This document shows positions 33,667 through 43,441 of a DNA stretch of 64,000 nucleotides, piece by piece. The stretch covers positions 62,001 through 126,000 of the forward strand of contig NZ_JACSNQ010000003.1 of the NCBI RefSeq assembly GCF_016900315.1. The letters are read 5' to 3'. The stretch is from Olsenella profusa (GTDB taxonomy: Bacteria; Actinomycetota; Coriobacteriia; Coriobacteriales; Atopobiaceae). Below the pieces are notes generated by a model. The model did no database searches and was not told where the DNA came from. It saw only the letters and a list, made by a program, of their open reading frames with translations. The position numbers and the translations under genes are program-made. The first letter of the stretch is position 1, and each line of letters starts with the position of its first letter.

Positions 33667-33918
33667 CGTTGCGCGCGCACGAATGTAGACAATCGTGTTG
33701 ACAGGCTGTCAGAGGGAGGAGAAAAACCATGAGGTCGTGTAGAAGGAGTTTTCGACAACGCCGGTGATGTCGAGGCGTGTCAAAGGCGAGCCCGTCTTCC
33801 AAGAGCATGGCGCAACACCTCTGACCTCGTGTTTCTCTGAGTTTTCCACTTATCTACACGCTCTATTACTACTACTGCTCTTATATTTATCTATAAGTAC
33901 AAACAGAAGGGGTCAGCC
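33667..33918 (+). other. oriC: Replication origin region (oriC) with unwinding element
   Basis: 252-base gap between dnaA and dnaN. DnaA-box-like nonamers: TTTTCGACA (33749), TTTTCCACT (33842) and TTATCTACA (33850-33858). Five bases after the last one comes a run of 3-mers, TAT TAC TAC TAC (33864-33875), then an AT-rich tract to 33900. Box, short spacer, DnaA-trio-like triplets and an AT-rich segment is the basal unwinding layout known from Bacillus subtilis. Switch in gene polarity and parS nearby agree. Confidence 0.8.
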
Positions 33919-35019
33919 GTGAAGTTCACCGTCAGCCAGTCAGCGCTCATGAAGGCCCTCGCCGTGGTGGCCAAGGGCATGGGAACCAACTCGACCCTCC
34001 CCATCCTCTCCGGGATCTACGTCCGTGCGGGCGAGGGGACCCTTGAGTTCCAGACCAACAACCTGACCATCTCCATCCGCCACCTCATCCCCGCCAACGT
34101 CGAGGAGCCCGGCGAGACGGTGGTCTCCGGCAAGGTGCTCACCAGCATCGTCAAGACCCTCCCCGACGCTGCGGTGACCTTCGACGGCGCCGACCGCAAC
34201 CTCAAGATCTCCTGCGACAAGTCAACCTTCCGCCTCAACACGCTCAACCCCGCCGACTGGGCTGCCTTCCCGGAGCTCGCGCCCACGCGCACGATCGAGC
34301 TCCCGAGCGACCTGCTCTCCCGGATGGTGGACAAGGTCTACCGCGTGACCTCGCGTGAGACGAGCCGCCCCATCCTGCAGGGCATCCTGCTCACGGTGGA
34401 GGACAACACCATCCGTCTGGTGGCAACCGACTCCTTCCGCCTGGCCGTCTGCGACTCCTCCGTGGAGGCCGCGCCGGGAGAGGCCTTCCGTGCCATCGTG
34501 CCGGGCACGGTCTTCCACGACGTCCTGGGCATGCCGTCGATGACGGACACGGTGCAGATCGGCACCACGGACAGCCAGGTGGTCTTCTCCTTTGGCAACA
34601 CGACGTTCGTCTCGCGCCGCATCGAGGGCAACTTCCCCGACTACAAGCAGCTCCTGCCTCCCACCTGTGCCACCGCAGTGGAGCTCGACGTGGAGGCGTT
34701 CTCGGCCGCGCTCAAGCGCGTGTCCGTGATCGCGCTGCAGAACGCCTCGGTCCGCTTTGACATCGACGCCGACGGAGGCCTGGTGCGCCTCTCCGCCTCC
34801 TCGCCCGAGCAGGGAGAGTCCACCGAGACCATTGCCTGCGAGGTGGAGGGCCAGAGCATGGCCATCGCCCTCAACTACCACTACGTCTTCGACTGCGTGA
34901 ACGCCGTCTCCGAGGGCTCGGGCATGCGCCTGGAGCTCCAGGGCTCCACGCAGCCGGGCATCTTCAAGAGCAACGGCAAGGTGAACTACCTCTACCTGCT
35001 CATGCCGGTGCGCCTCTAG
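33919..35019 (+). CDS. dnaN: DNA polymerase III sliding clamp (beta)
   Basis: 366 residues forming the ring-shaped processivity clamp. Three repeated clamp domains are visible by pattern: MKFTVSQSALMKALAVV, ELPSDLLSRMVDKVYRVTSRE and the C-terminal VNYLYLLMPVRL typical of DnaN ends. GTG 33919 follows AGAAGGGG. It is twelve bases upstream of recF, and the pair is probably co-transcribed. Confidence 0.98.
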   Translation: MKFTVSQSALMKALAVVAKGMGTNSTLPILSGIYVRAGEGTLEFQTNNLTISIRHLIPANVEEPGETVVSGKVLTSIVKTLPDAAVTFDGADRNLKISCDKSTFRLNTLNPADWAAFPELAPTRTIELPSDLLSRMVDKVYRVTSRETSRPILQGILLTVEDNTIRLVATDSFRLAVCDSSVEAAPGEAFRAIVPGTVFHDVLGMPSMTDTVQIGTTDSQVVFSFGNTTFVSRRIEGNFPDYKQLLPPTCATAVELDVEAFSAALKRVSVIALQNASVRFDIDADGGLVRLSASSPEQGESTETIACEVEGQSMAIALNYHYVFDCVNAVSEGSGMRLELQGSTQPGIFKSNGKVNYLYLLMPVRL

Positions 35020-35030
35020 CGAGAAGGACC

Positions 35031-36137
35031 GTGGGTCTTCGGGTCACAGAGCTCGCCCTCGCGGACTTCCGCAGCTTCGAGCGCCTCGAGCTCGCGCTCT
35101 CGCCCTCGGTGACGGTCTTCGTGGGGCCCAACGCGGCCGGCAAAACCAACACCGTGGAGGCGCTGCAGCTGCTCACCGCCGGGCAGTCGTTCCGTCGCCC
35201 CGCGCCGCGCCAGCTCGTGCGCGATGGTGCGGAGTCGGCGCGGATTGACGCGCGGATGGAGGGAGACAGCCGCGTGCTGGACGCCCGCTGCGACGTCACG
35301 CTGACGCCCCCGCGCCGGCAGTTCTCCCGCAACGGGAAGCGCTGCCACGCGGCCGACATGCCCGAGGCGCTCATGAGCGTGCTCTTCACCCCGGACGACC
35401 TCGCGCTCGTGAAGCGCGGGGCGTCGCACCGCCGCGCGGAGCTGGACGACTTCGGCCGGCAGGCCAACCGCGGCTACGCCAACGTGCTCTCGGCCTACCT
35501 GCGCTCCGTGGAGCAGCGAAACCGCCTGCTCAAGGACGAGTTCCCGGACGCCTCGCTCATCGACGCCTGGGACGCGTCGGTGGCGCTCGGCGGCGCCACA
35601 CTGCTCCATGCGCGCCTTCGGCTCTTCGGTCGCCTGGCGAGGAAGGTCTCGGCGGTCTATGCCACCGTCTCGGGCGGCGAGGAGCTCTCCTGCACCTACG
35701 AGTGCACCCTCGGGAACTGCACGGAGCTGGCGGGTCTTGGCCGTGACGAGCTGCGCGACCGCTTCATGGAGCGTCTGGCCGCCTCCCGCGCGGAGGACCT
35801 GCGCCGCGGGCAGACCTGCGTGGGGCCCCACCGCGACGACGTCCGCTTTGAGATCTCTGGTCGCGACGCCCGCTCCTTCGGCTCCCAGGGCCAGCAGCGC
35901 TCCGTGGCACTCGCGCTCAAGATGGCCGAGGTGGAGCTCGCCGAGGAGATCCTCGGCTCCCGCCCGGTCCTGCTGCTCGACGACGTGATGAGCGAGCTCG
36001 ACGAGCGCCGCCGCGACGCCGTGATGTCCTTCGTCCGCGGTGGGATCCAGACGGTGGTCACCACCACCAACCTCGGGTACTTCTCGCCGGAGCTCATCGA
36101 TGCGGCGGAGGTGGTGCGCTTTGGCGAGAAGGACTGA
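35031..36137 (+). CDS. recF: DNA replication and repair protein RecF
   Basis: 368-residue SMC-like ATPase that loads recombination proteins at single-strand gaps. Walker A is GPNAAGKTNTVEAL (about 33-46), the signature region is SFGSQGQQRSVALALK and Walker B is RPVLLLDDVMSELDE. GTG 35031 follows GAGAAGGACC, which is itself a near copy of the 13-bp repeat family. The DUF721 gene begins inside its last codons. Confidence 0.97.
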   Translation: MGLRVTELALADFRSFERLELALSPSVTVFVGPNAAGKTNTVEALQLLTAGQSFRRPAPRQLVRDGAESARIDARMEGDSRVLDARCDVTLTPPRRQFSRNGKRCHAADMPEALMSVLFTPDDLALVKRGASHRRAELDDFGRQANRGYANVLSAYLRSVEQRNRLLKDEFPDASLIDAWDASVALGGATLLHARLRLFGRLARKVSAVYATVSGGEELSCTYECTLGNCTELAGLGRDELRDRFMERLAASRAEDLRRGQTCVGPHRDDVRFEISGRDARSFGSQGQQRSVALALKMAEVELAEEILGSRPVLLLDDVMSELDERRRDAVMSFVRGGIQTVVTTTNLGYFSPELIDAAEVVRFGEKD

Positions 36138-36729
36138 CGGCGCGCGTCCCAGCACGGACCACCTCCCGCCCGTGACCTCCGAGCTCGTGGCGTCCGAGCT
36201 CAGGCGAGCCGCCGCCCCGACGCCAGCCGCAGACGTCTTCTCCGCGTGCTTGGACGCCCTCGACGGGCACGGCGAGGTACGTTCCACGTGGAGCGCCGGC
36301 CGCGCGTGGAACGCGGTGAACGGGGACATCGAGCGTGCGCACACCACTGGCGTCTTCGTCCGCGAGCCGCACGGACACGAGCAGCTGCCCACGCTGATCG
36401 TCTACGTGGACTCCCGCAGCCGCGTCACGGACTTCACCGCCAACCGCGAGGTCTACCGCGCGCGGCTGGAAAACGTCGGGCTGCGCTTCCAGGACGTGAC
36501 CTTCCGCGTGTCCAAGCGCCCCACCCGCGCCGCCGCGGCCGCGCCGAGGAAGGCGGACGGTGCGGCGGGAGGTCCTTCTCGCCCGCTGCCGGAGCTCACG
36601 CCGGAGGAGGCCGCAGAGGTCGAGAGGCTCTGTGCGTGCCTGCCTGACGCGCTGAGGGACAGCGTCTCTCAGGCGATGAGGCTCTCGTATCGCCGGGAGC
36701 GAGACGAACAGAGCGGAATTGGTGAATGA
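36121..36729 (+). CDS. DUF721/DciA-like protein downstream of recF
   Basis: 202 residues if started at TTG 36121, which overlaps recF by 17 bases and has GGAGG nine bases upstream; a GTG at 36172 would shorten it by 17 residues. The central region (LPTLIVYVDSRSRVTDFTANR, YRARLENVGLRFQDVTFRVSK) matches DUF721, the family that includes the DnaB-interacting helicase factor DciA. It sits in the usual recF-gyrB slot in actinobacteria. Helicase loading is therefore a reasonable inferred role. The C-terminal segment is Glu/Ala-rich. Confidence 0.8.
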   Translation: MARRTDGARPSTDHLPPVTSELVASELRRAAAPTPAADVFSACLDALDGHGEVRSTWSAGRAWNAVNGDIERAHTTGVFVREPHGHEQLPTLIVYVDSRSRVTDFTANREVYRARLENVGLRFQDVTFRVSKRPTRAAAAAPRKADGAAGGPSRPLPELTPEEAAEVERLCACLPDALRDSVSQAMRLSYRRERDEQSGIGE

Positions 36730-36859
36730 GGGCTTAGACAGTCTCTCACGGCCCCACAAGCGGTATCATTGAATCGTCTGGGCAGATTTTGGTCTGGGAC
36801 CAGACAAACATCGAACCCTGAGCACATCGCCGCAGCTCTTGTCAAAGAGAGGATGACGC

Positions 36860-38902
36860 GTGGCAAAGAAGAACGAGAACGAGTACGGCGCGAGCGAGAT
36901 TAAGATCCTCGAGGGACTCGAGGCCGTCCGCAAGCGCCCCGGCATGTACATCGGCACCACGTCCGCGTCCGGCCTGCACCACCTGGTGTGGGAGATCGTG
37001 GACAACTCGGTGGACGAGGCCATGGCCGGCTTCTGCACCAAGATCCGCGTGACGGTGCACCCGGACAACTCGATCACCGTCGAGGACAACGGCCGCGGCA
37101 TCCCCGTGGAGAAGCACCCGGTCAAGAAGATCCCGACCCTCGAGGTGGTCCTCACCATCCTGCACGCCGGCGGCAAGTTCGACAACAACGCCTACAAGGT
37201 CTCCGGCGGCCTCCACGGCGTGGGCGTCTCCGTGGTCAACGCGCTCTCCAAGAAGCTCATCGCGCAGGTCAAGCGCGACGGCAAGATCTACGAGATGGTC
37301 TTTGAGCGCGGCAAGACCGTGCAGAAGATGAAGGTCGTGGGCACCTCCAAGGCCACCGGCACCACGATCACCTTCTGGCCGGACGAGGAGATCTTCGAGA
37401 CCACGGTCTACAGCTGGGACACCCTGCACGACCACCTTCAGGAGACGGCCTTCCTGAACAAGAACCTCAAGATCTCCCTCACCGACGAGCGCGAGCTCAT
37501 GCCTCGCACCGAGGAGTTCTGCTACGCCGGCGGCATCATCGACTTCGTGAAGTTCCTGAACGCCGAGAAGGACATCCTCCCCGGCCTCTCCCGCCCCATC
37601 TACATCGAGGGGCGCTCCGCCGCCGACGCGCCGGAGTCCCAGATGGGCGAGGTCGAGGTGGCCATGCAGTGGAACACCGGCTACTCCGAGCACACGCTCT
37701 CCTTTGCCAACGATATCTACACCGAGGAGGGCGGCATGCACCTCGAGGGCTTCCGCACCGCCCTCACCAAGGTGATCAACGACTACGGCCGCAAGCAGAA
37801 CATCATCAAGGAGAAGGACGCCAACCTCACCGGCGACGACATCCGCGAGGGACTCACGGCCGTCATCTCCGTGAAGCTTCCCGACCCGCAGTTCGAGGGC
37901 CAGACCAAGGCCAAGCTCGGCAGCTCCTATATGCGCACACTGACCAACCGCATTGTGTCGCAGGGCATGGCCGAGTACCTCGAGGAGCACCCCAACCAGG
38001 CCAAGGAGATCCTGAAGAAGGCCTCCCAGGCTGCCAAGGGTCGCCTTGCGGCCCAGAAGGCGCGCCAGGCCACGCGCCGCAAGAGCCTGCTCGAGAGCGC
38101 CGCGCTTCCCGGCAAGCTGGCCGACTGCTCGGTGCGCGACGCCGAGATGACCGAGCTCTTCATCGTGGAGGGTGACTCCGCAGGTGGATCGGCCAAGGAC
38201 GGTCGCCGGCGCGACATCCAGGCCATCCTGCCGCTTCGTGGCAAGATCTTGAACGTGGAGCGCGTGGGCGACCACAGGGCCTTCTCGTCCGACACCATCC
38301 AGGCGCTCATCACCGCCATCGGCACCGGCGTGACCACCGGCACCGGCGAGGGCGGCGACTTCGACCTCTCCAAGGCGCGCTACCACAAGATCATCATCAT
38401 GACGGATGCCGACGTCGACGGCGCGCACATCCGCATCCTGCTGATGACCTTCTTCTACAAGTACATGCGCCCGCTCATCGACGCCGGCTACGTCTACATT
38501 GCCACGCCGCCCATCTTCGGCGTGAAGGTGCGCAACAAGATCCACTACGTCTACCCCGACGGCAAGACCCCCGAGGACGAGCTGCTGCGCCAGACCATCC
38601 GCGGCCTTGGGCTCGACCCCGACGAGGAGGACGAGACCGACAAGTCCCAGGCGGCCATCAAGGGCTCGGGCCGCAAGCGCAAGGGCTACTCCGTCCAGCG
38701 CTACAAGGGTCTGGGCGAGATGGACCCCAAGCAGCTCGCGTCCACCACGATGGATCCCAAGACGCGCATTCTGCAGCGCGTGACCATCGAGGACGCCGCC
38801 ATGGCCGACCGTGCCGTGCGCGAGCTCATGGGCAACCAGGTCGAGTACCGGCGCGACTACATCGAGAAGCACGCGCACGACGCCCGCTTCCTCGACGCGT
38901 AA
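36860..38902 (+). CDS. gyrB: DNA gyrase subunit B
   Basis: 680 residues; the ATPase half of gyrase. Seen are RKRPGMYIGTT, VDNSVDEAMAG (N-box), ENNGRGIPV-type VEDNGRGIPVEK, GGLHGVGVSVVNALS, the TOPRIM motif TELFIVEGDSAGGSAKDGRR and DADVDGAHIRILL, and the C-terminal RYKGLGEMDP. GTG 36860 has GAGAGGATG upstream. The gap before it holds a small palindrome TCTGGGACCAGA (36793), possibly regulatory. It is 33 bases upstream of gyrA. Confidence 0.98.
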   Translation: MAKKNENEYGASEIKILEGLEAVRKRPGMYIGTTSASGLHHLVWEIVDNSVDEAMAGFCTKIRVTVHPDNSITVEDNGRGIPVEKHPVKKIPTLEVVLTILHAGGKFDNNAYKVSGGLHGVGVSVVNALSKKLIAQVKRDGKIYEMVFERGKTVQKMKVVGTSKATGTTITFWPDEEIFETTVYSWDTLHDHLQETAFLNKNLKISLTDERELMPRTEEFCYAGGIIDFVKFLNAEKDILPGLSRPIYIEGRSAADAPESQMGEVEVAMQWNTGYSEHTLSFANDIYTEEGGMHLEGFRTALTKVINDYGRKQNIIKEKDANLTGDDIREGLTAVISVKLPDPQFEGQTKAKLGSSYMRTLTNRIVSQGMAEYLEEHPNQAKEILKKASQAAKGRLAAQKARQATRRKSLLESAALPGKLADCSVRDAEMTELFIVEGDSAGGSAKDGRRRDIQAILPLRGKILNVERVGDHRAFSSDTIQALITAIGTGVTTGTGEGGDFDLSKARYHKIIIMTDADVDGAHIRILLMTFFYKYMRPLIDAGYVYIATPPIFGVKVRNKIHYVYPDGKTPEDELLRQTIRGLGLDPDEEDETDKSQAAIKGSGRKRKGYSVQRYKGLGEMDPKQLASTTMDPKTRILQRVTIEDAAMADRAVRELMGNQVEYRRDYIEKHAHDARFLDA

Positions 38903-38935
38903 CCCCACTTCGTATCACCCAGAGAAAGGCCACAC

Positions 38936-41695
38936 GTGGCAGACGAGAACAACACCACCCCCGACGGAATGCCCGACGACCTGAGGCGTCTTCTCGCCCG
39001 CGCCGAGCAGGGCGACGACGCCACCGGAGACGTCTACATCGAGGACGACTCCGATGATGAGGACGACGCCGACGACGGCGAGCTCGAGGAGAGCTTCGGC
39101 ACCAACGCCCGCGGCGAGGACGCCGGCGAGACGGACATCAACGGCGGCTCGCTGCAAATCAGCGAGTTCGGCCACGAGATGAAGCAGAGCTTCATCGAGT
39201 ACTCGATGTCGGTTATCACCGCGCGCGCCCTGCCGGACGTGCGCGACGGCCTCAAGCCCGTGCACCGCCGCATCCTCTACGCCATGAACGAGTCGGGCAT
39301 CTTCCCCAACCGACCGCACAAGAAGAGCGCCTGGACGGTCGGCGAGGTCATCGGCAAGTACCACCCGCACGGTGACTCCGCCGTCTACGACACCATGGTC
39401 CGCCTGGCCCAGTGGTTCTCCATGCGCGTGCCGCTGATCGACGGTCACGGCAACTTCGGCAACATCGACGGCGACGGCGCGGCGGCCATGCGATACACCG
39501 AGAGCCGCCTGGCCAAGCCCGCCATGGAGCTCCTGCGCGACCTGCAGAAGGACACCGTCGACTGGCAGCCCAACTACGACGAGTCCCTCGCAGAGCCGCA
39601 GGTCCTGCCCGCGCGCTTCCCCAACCTTCTGGTCAACGGCTCCTCGGGCATCGCCGTCGGCATGGCCACCAACATCCCGCCACACAACCTCGGCGAGGCC
39701 GTCGAGGCCACCTGTGCCTTCATCGACAACCCCGACATCACGGTCGACGAGCTCATGCAGGTCATGCCCGGCCCGGACTTCCCCACCGGCGCCATCATCA
39801 TGGGCTCCGACGGCATCCGCCAGGCCTACGAGACCGGCCGCGGCTCGCTCACCGTGCGCGCCAAGGCACACGTGGAGTCCACCAAGACCGGCCGCTCGCG
39901 CCTCGTCTTCACCGAGATCCCCTACCAGGTGAGCAAGGGCACGCTGCAGGAGAAGATCGCGCAGCTCGTCAACGAGAAGCGCATCGAGGGCATCTCCGAC
40001 ATGCGCGACGAGTCCACGCAGAAGGGCCTGCGCCTGGTCATCGAGCTCAAGAAGGGCGTGGTGCCGGAGGTCGTCCTCAACAACCTCTACAAGTTCACCT
40101 CGCTGCAGACCACCTTCGGCGTGAACAACCTCGCGCTCGTGGACGGCGTGCCCAAGTGCCTCTCGCTCCGCGAGATCCTGCGCTGCTATGTGGACCACCA
40201 GGTCGACGTGGTGACCCGTCGCACCGAGTACGACCTCAAGAAGGCGCGTGCCCGCGCCCACATCCTCGAGGGCTACCTCATCGCGCTCGACAACATCGAC
40301 GAGGTCATCCACATCATCCGCTCCTCGCAGACCGACACCGAGGCCTCCCAGCGCCTCATCGAGCGCTTCGGCTTCACGCCCGAGCAGACCCAGGCCATCC
40401 TCGAGATGCGCCTGCGCCGCCTCACCGGCCTCGAGCGCGACAAGATTGAGGAGGAGCTCGCGGGCCTGCGCAAGGCGATTGCCTACTACGAGGACCTTCT
40501 CGCCCACGAGAACAAGATCCTCGCGGTCATCAAGCAGGAGATGCGCGAGATCGCGTCCAAGTACAGCGACAAGCGCCGCACGGAGATCTCCGGCGCCGCG
40601 CGTGACCTCGACGTGGAGGACCTGATCGCCGACGAGGACATGGTCGTCACGATCACCCACACCGGCTACGTCAAGCGCATCCCGGTGGCCACCTACCGCT
40701 CCCAGAAGCGCGGCGGCAAGGGCGTCCAGGGCCTCTCCCTCAAGGACAACGACTTCGTCGAGGACCTCTTTGTGGCGAGCACCCACGACTACGTGCTGTT
40801 CTTCACCAACCTCGGCAAGGTCTACCGTCTCAAGGTGCACGAGCTGCCCATCGGCAGCCGCCAGGCGCGCGGCTCGGCCATCGTCAACGTGCTCGCGCTC
40901 GCTGAGGGCGAGCACCCCACGGCGGTCATCACCACGCGCGAGTTCCCCGCGGACGAGTACCTGATGTTTGCCACGCGCGGTGGCATGGTCAAGAAGACGG
41001 CCATGAGCGAGTACGACAAGAGCCGCCGCGACGGCATCATCGCCATCAACCTGCACGAGGGCGACGAGCTCGTCAACGTCCGCCGCGTGCGCCCCGGCGA
41101 GAAGGTCATCCTGGTGTCCACTGACGGCAAGGCGATCCTCTTCGACGAGACCGAGGTCCGTGCGATGGGCCGCAACACCTCCGGCGTCCGTGGTATCACC
41201 CTCAAGGGCGAGGCCAGGATGCTCGGCATGGAGATCACCAACGGCAACGGCGACCTGTTCGTCATCACCGAGAACGGCTACGGCAAGCGCACGCCCATCT
41301 CCGAGTACCCCGAGCACAAGCGCGGCGGCCAGGGCGTCTACACCATCGCGATGACGGCCAAGAAGGGCAACCTCGTGGCCTGCCGCGTGGTAGGCCCGCA
41401 GCACGAGCTCATGATCGTGAGCGAGGAGGGCGTCGTCATCCGCGTGAAGTCCGGCGACGTGAGCCGCCTCGGCCGCTCCACGCAGGGCGTCAAGGTGATG
41501 AACCTCGCCGACGGCGACCGCGTGAGCGCCGTGGCCCGCATGGTGACGCACAAGAAGAAGGCCCCGAAGCACGACGAGGCCCAGGGCATGCTCGACCTGG
41601 CCGCGGCCGGCGCCAAGGACGCCGACGAGCCCGAGAGCGTCGACATCGGCGGCGACGAGGAGCTCTCCGACGACCTGATCGACGACGAGGAGTAG
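38936..41695 (+). CDS. gyrA: DNA gyrase subunit A
   Basis: 919 residues; the breakage-reunion half of gyrase. An acidic N-terminal extension of about 70 residues (rich in Asp/Glu) precedes the normal start region [14 protein letters not shown]. The active-site Tyr is in [11 protein letters not shown]. The quinolone-resistance region reads [17 protein letters not shown], with Ser and Asp at the positions equivalent to E. coli 83 and 87, i.e. wild type. The C-terminal beta-pinwheel repeats include the GyrA-box region [13 protein letters not shown] strong terminator follows. Confidence 0.98.
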   Translation: MADENNTTPDGMPDDLRRLLARAEQGDDATGDVYIEDDSDDEDDADDGELEESFGTNARGEDAGETDINGGSLQISEFGHEMKQSFIEYSMSVITARALPDVRDGLKPVHRRILYAMNESGIFPNRPHKKSAWTVGEVIGKYHPHGDSAVYDTMVRLAQWFSMRVPLIDGHGNFGNIDGDGAAAMRYTESRLAKPAMELLRDLQKDTVDWQPNYDESLAEPQVLPARFPNLLVNGSSGIAVGMATNIPPHNLGEAVEATCAFIDNPDITVDELMQVMPGPDFPTGAIIMGSDGIRQAYETGRGSLTVRAKAHVESTKTGRSRLVFTEIPYQVSKGTLQEKIAQLVNEKRIEGISDMRDESTQKGLRLVIELKKGVVPEVVLNNLYKFTSLQTTFGVNNLALVDGVPKCLSLREILRCYVDHQVDVVTRRTEYDLKKARARAHILEGYLIALDNIDEVIHIIRSSQTDTEASQRLIERFGFTPEQTQAILEMRLRRLTGLERDKIEEELAGLRKAIAYYEDLLAHENKILAVIKQEMREIASKYSDKRRTEISGAARDLDVEDLIADEDMVVTITHTGYVKRIPVATYRSQKRGGKGVQGLSLKDNDFVEDLFVASTHDYVLFFTNLGKVYRLKVHELPIGSRQARGSAIVNVLALAEGEHPTAVITTREFPADEYLMFATRGGMVKKTAMSEYDKSRRDGIIAINLHEGDELVNVRRVRPGEKVILVSTDGKAILFDETEVRAMGRNTSGVRGITLKGEARMLGMEITNGNGDLFVITENGYGKRTPISEYPEHKRGGQGVYTIAMTAKKGNLVACRVVGPQHELMIVSEEGVVIRVKSGDVSRLGRSTQGVKVMNLADGDRVSAVARMVTHKKKAPKHDEAQGMLDLAAAGAKDADEPESVDIGGDEELSDDLIDDEE

Positions 41696-41732
41696 CCTGT
41701 CGCGGCGCTGTGCCGCGCAGGAGTGAGACGAA

Positions 41733-41772
41733 GGGCGGTCCGCGGGTTCTTCTCGCCGCGGGCCGCCCTTTT
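41733..41772 (+). terminator. Terminator after gyrA, loop made of the 13-bp motif
   Basis: Stem GGGCGGTCCGCGG / CCGCGGGCCGCCC (one G-U pair) followed by TTTT. The loop and closing bases are the repeat GGTTCTTCTCGCC. Confidence 0.93.
41745..41757 (+). repeat. GGTTCTTCTCGCC motif, exact copy 3
   Basis: Exact plus-strand copy forming the loop of the gyrA terminator. Confidence 0.8.
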
Positions 41773-41903
41773 GCGGGGAGCGAGCCGTGCCGCCTGTGAC
41801 TGGCCATGTTGTCGCAGGCTGTTCCGCCGCCCTGGTGCGGGATTTGGCGGGGATGTGTGCTGCGCGGGAATCCCTGGGAGTGTGCGTAGGAGGTGCGAGA
41901 AAA

Positions 41904-41939
41904 ACCGCCCGTGTGCGTAGGGGTGCGCACACGGGCGGT
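41904..41939 (-). terminator. Terminator after the bifunctional nuclease gene
   Basis: 14-bp stem ACCGCCCGTGTGCG / CGCACACGGGCGGT with an 8-base loop, then TTTTTC on the minus strand. Together with the gyrA terminator it accounts for most of the 324-base gap 41696-42019; I see no gene there, although GTGTGCGTAGG occurs twice. Confidence 0.85.
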
Positions 41940-42019
41940 GATTTTGGCGGCGAAAACGCACACGCCCGGCGAATCAGGCGCAGACGCACGGCAAGTTGGT
42001 GGACGCGGCGCGACTCCGG

Positions 42020-42556
42020 TTACTCGCCGTCCTGCTCGCCGTGCGCCACGTTGAAGTCCTCCGGGGAGAGCTGCTCCACGAAGGCGTGGAACTCCTCGAG
42101 CTCGTGCGCGCGCTCGTCGGCCTCGACGCCGCGGAAGTCCGGTAGCGCGGCGGCGGCCAGCACGGACTCGTCCGCGTAGATGGCCACGCCCTCGCGCACC
42201 GCAAGCGCGATCGCGTCCGAGGGGCGTGCGTCCACGTAGTGGCGCTCCCCGGCCGCGTCCAGAAGCTCCACCTGCGCAAAGAAGGTCGTGCCCTGGACGG
42301 ACATGACGCGCACGCTGAGACAGCGGCCCCCGAGCTCGGCAATGACGGCGCTCAGGAGGTCGTGGGTCATGGGCCGCCCGCCGGAGCGGTCGCGTACGCC
42401 CATCGTGATGGCCGTGGCCTCCACGGAGCCGATGCGGATCGGGAGCTGCTGCGGCGTGGCGCCGGCCGGCACGTCGTGCGTGACGAGGACGATGAGGGAC
42501 GCGACCGGTCCCCCGCCCACGACCACGCTCTGTATGTCCATCCGTCTCAGCGGCAC
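42020..42556 (-). CDS. Bifunctional nuclease (BFN/DUF151) family protein
   Basis: 178 residues of the DUF151 family, described as having DNase/RNase activity in some members. The core motif is visible: RHYVDARPSDAIALAVREGVAIYADESVL (about residues 95-123), preceded by TMGVRDRSGGRPMTHDLL. The C-terminus is an acidic tail. GTG 42556 was chosen because GGGAG lies five bases upstream. It stands alone on the minus strand between gyrA and the tRNA genes. The biological role in actinobacteria is not settled. Confidence 0.88.
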   Translation of the reverse strand: MPLRRMDIQSVVVGGGPVASLIVLVTHDVPAGATPQQLPIRIGSVEATAITMGVRDRSGGRPMTHDLLSAVIAELGGRCLSVRVMSVQGTTFFAQVELLDAAGERHYVDARPSDAIALAVREGVAIYADESVLAAAALPDFRGVEADERAHELEEFHAFVEQLSPEDFNVAHGEQDGE

Positions 42557-42650
42557 GCCGTCTCCCTTCTCTTTCCGTTGGCATATCCTACCCAATCGCG
42601 GGGCCTTCGCAACCTGTGCGCACCGGCAGAAAAGAAATTGCAAAAAGGTG

Positions 42651-42679
42651 TTGACCCTCGGCGGGGGGCTGTGTAATAT
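42651..42679 (+). promoter_or_regulatory. Promoter of tRNA-Ile
   Basis: TTGACC (42651-42656), 17-base spacer and TAATAT (42674-42679), about 14 bases upstream of the tRNA-Ile 5' end. This is close to the housekeeping sigma consensus. Confidence 0.8.
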
Positions 42680-42692
42680 ATCTCCTTGCGTT

Positions 42693-42769
42693 GGGCCTGT
42701 AGCTCAGTTGGTCAGAGCGTCCGGCTGATAACCGGGAGGTCACAAGTTCGAACCTTGTCAGGCCCACCA
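42693..42769 (+). tRNA. tRNA-Ile (anticodon GAT)
   Basis: 77-base cloverleaf: acceptor GGGCCTG/CAGGCCC, D-arm GCTCAGTTGGTCAGAGC, anticodon loop CTGATAA (anticodon GAT), T-arm CAAGTTCGAACCTTG, encoded CCA. A hairpin terminator follows. Confidence 0.98.
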
Positions 42770-42783
42770 CTTCCTGACAATAG

Positions 42784-42828
42784 TCGCCCCAGCGTTAGCC
42801 GAGTCGCCGCTGGGGCGATTATTCTTTT
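42784..42828 (+). terminator. Terminator after tRNA-Ile
   Basis: 11-bp stem TCGCCCCAGCG / CGCTGGGGCGA followed by TTATTCTTTT. Confidence 0.85.
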
Positions 42829-42856
42829 CCGGCGAGCTTTCTGCGCCGGGCCCAGA

Positions 42857-42932
42857 GGGGACGTAGCTCAGCTGGGAGAGCGCGGGCTTTGCAAGCCTGA
42901 GGTCGTGGGTTCGATCCCCATCGTCTCCACCA
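42857..42932 (+). tRNA. tRNA-Ala (anticodon TGC)
   Basis: 76-base cloverleaf: acceptor GGGGACG/CGTCTCC with one G-U pair, anticodon loop TTTGCAA (TGC), T-arm GTGGGTTCGATCCCCAT, encoded CCA. The Ile-Ala order resembles rRNA operon spacers, but no rRNA is present here. Confidence 0.98.
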
Positions 42933-42939
42933 CACGTTC

Positions 42940-42966
42940 GCCGGGACCCTCGGGCCCCGGCTTTTC
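42940..42966 (+). terminator. Terminator after tRNA-Ala
   Basis: GCCGGG ... CCCGGC stem followed by TTTT, eight bases past the CCA. Confidence 0.75.
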
Positions 42967-43015
42967 CTTATGCTGCGGTATCATCCCAGCAGGACACGTG
43001 ACGCAAAGGAGCCTC

Positions 43016-43441
43016 ATGGCCGAGAAGAACCTGAGGGAGGGGGTCTCCCCCCAGACCGACGAGCTCGCAAGCACGCTCATGGGCGATGCGTTTGACCTGC
43101 TTGCAGACGGAGAGCCGTTTGAGGTGCTCCTTGCCGTGCAGGACGCTGGCGGCAGGGTGTCAAGCTACGAGTTCGTGGACGACGGCCCGGAGGCCTGCCT
43201 CGAGGGAGCCCGTGCCCGTGTTCGCGAGGCGGCGGGCCACGGCGCGGTGCGCTATGCGATCGCCTACGAGGGCGCGGTGGCAGATGACGACGGCTCCTTT
43301 GCGGACGCGCTGCTGCTGGAGTTCGGCGAGCGGGGTTACCGCAGCTACTCGGCCTTCTCTCTGATCGACGGCAAGGGGGCCGGCGACGGCTTCACGTGGA
43401 CCGACCCCGCGCCGGCCGGCGAGATGGAGCCGCTGCTGTAG
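43016..43441 (+). CDS. Hypothetical acidic protein
   Basis: 141 residues, soluble and acidic, with no motif I recognise. ATG 43016 is supported by AAAGGAGCCTC just upstream, and codon use matches the neighbours, so it is probably a real gene. The middle (FEVLLAVQDAGG, GAVRYAIAYEGAV, ALLLEFGERGYRSYSAFSL) looks like an alternating alpha/beta fold. It lies alone between tRNA-Ala and typA; no functional inference is justified. Confidence 0.7.
   Translation: MAEKNLREGVSPQTDELASTLMGDAFDLLADGEPFEVLLAVQDAGGRVSSYEFVDDGPEACLEGARARVREAAGHGAVRYAIAYEGAVADDDGSFADALLLEFGERGYRSYSAFSLIDGKGAGDGFTWTDPAPAGEMEPLL

Noticed and set aside
42693-42932. Part of an rRNA operon, suggested by adjacent tRNA-Ile and tRNA-Ala
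   Set aside because: No 16S or 23S sequence flanks them; each tRNA has its own terminator and a promoter precedes tRNA-Ile.
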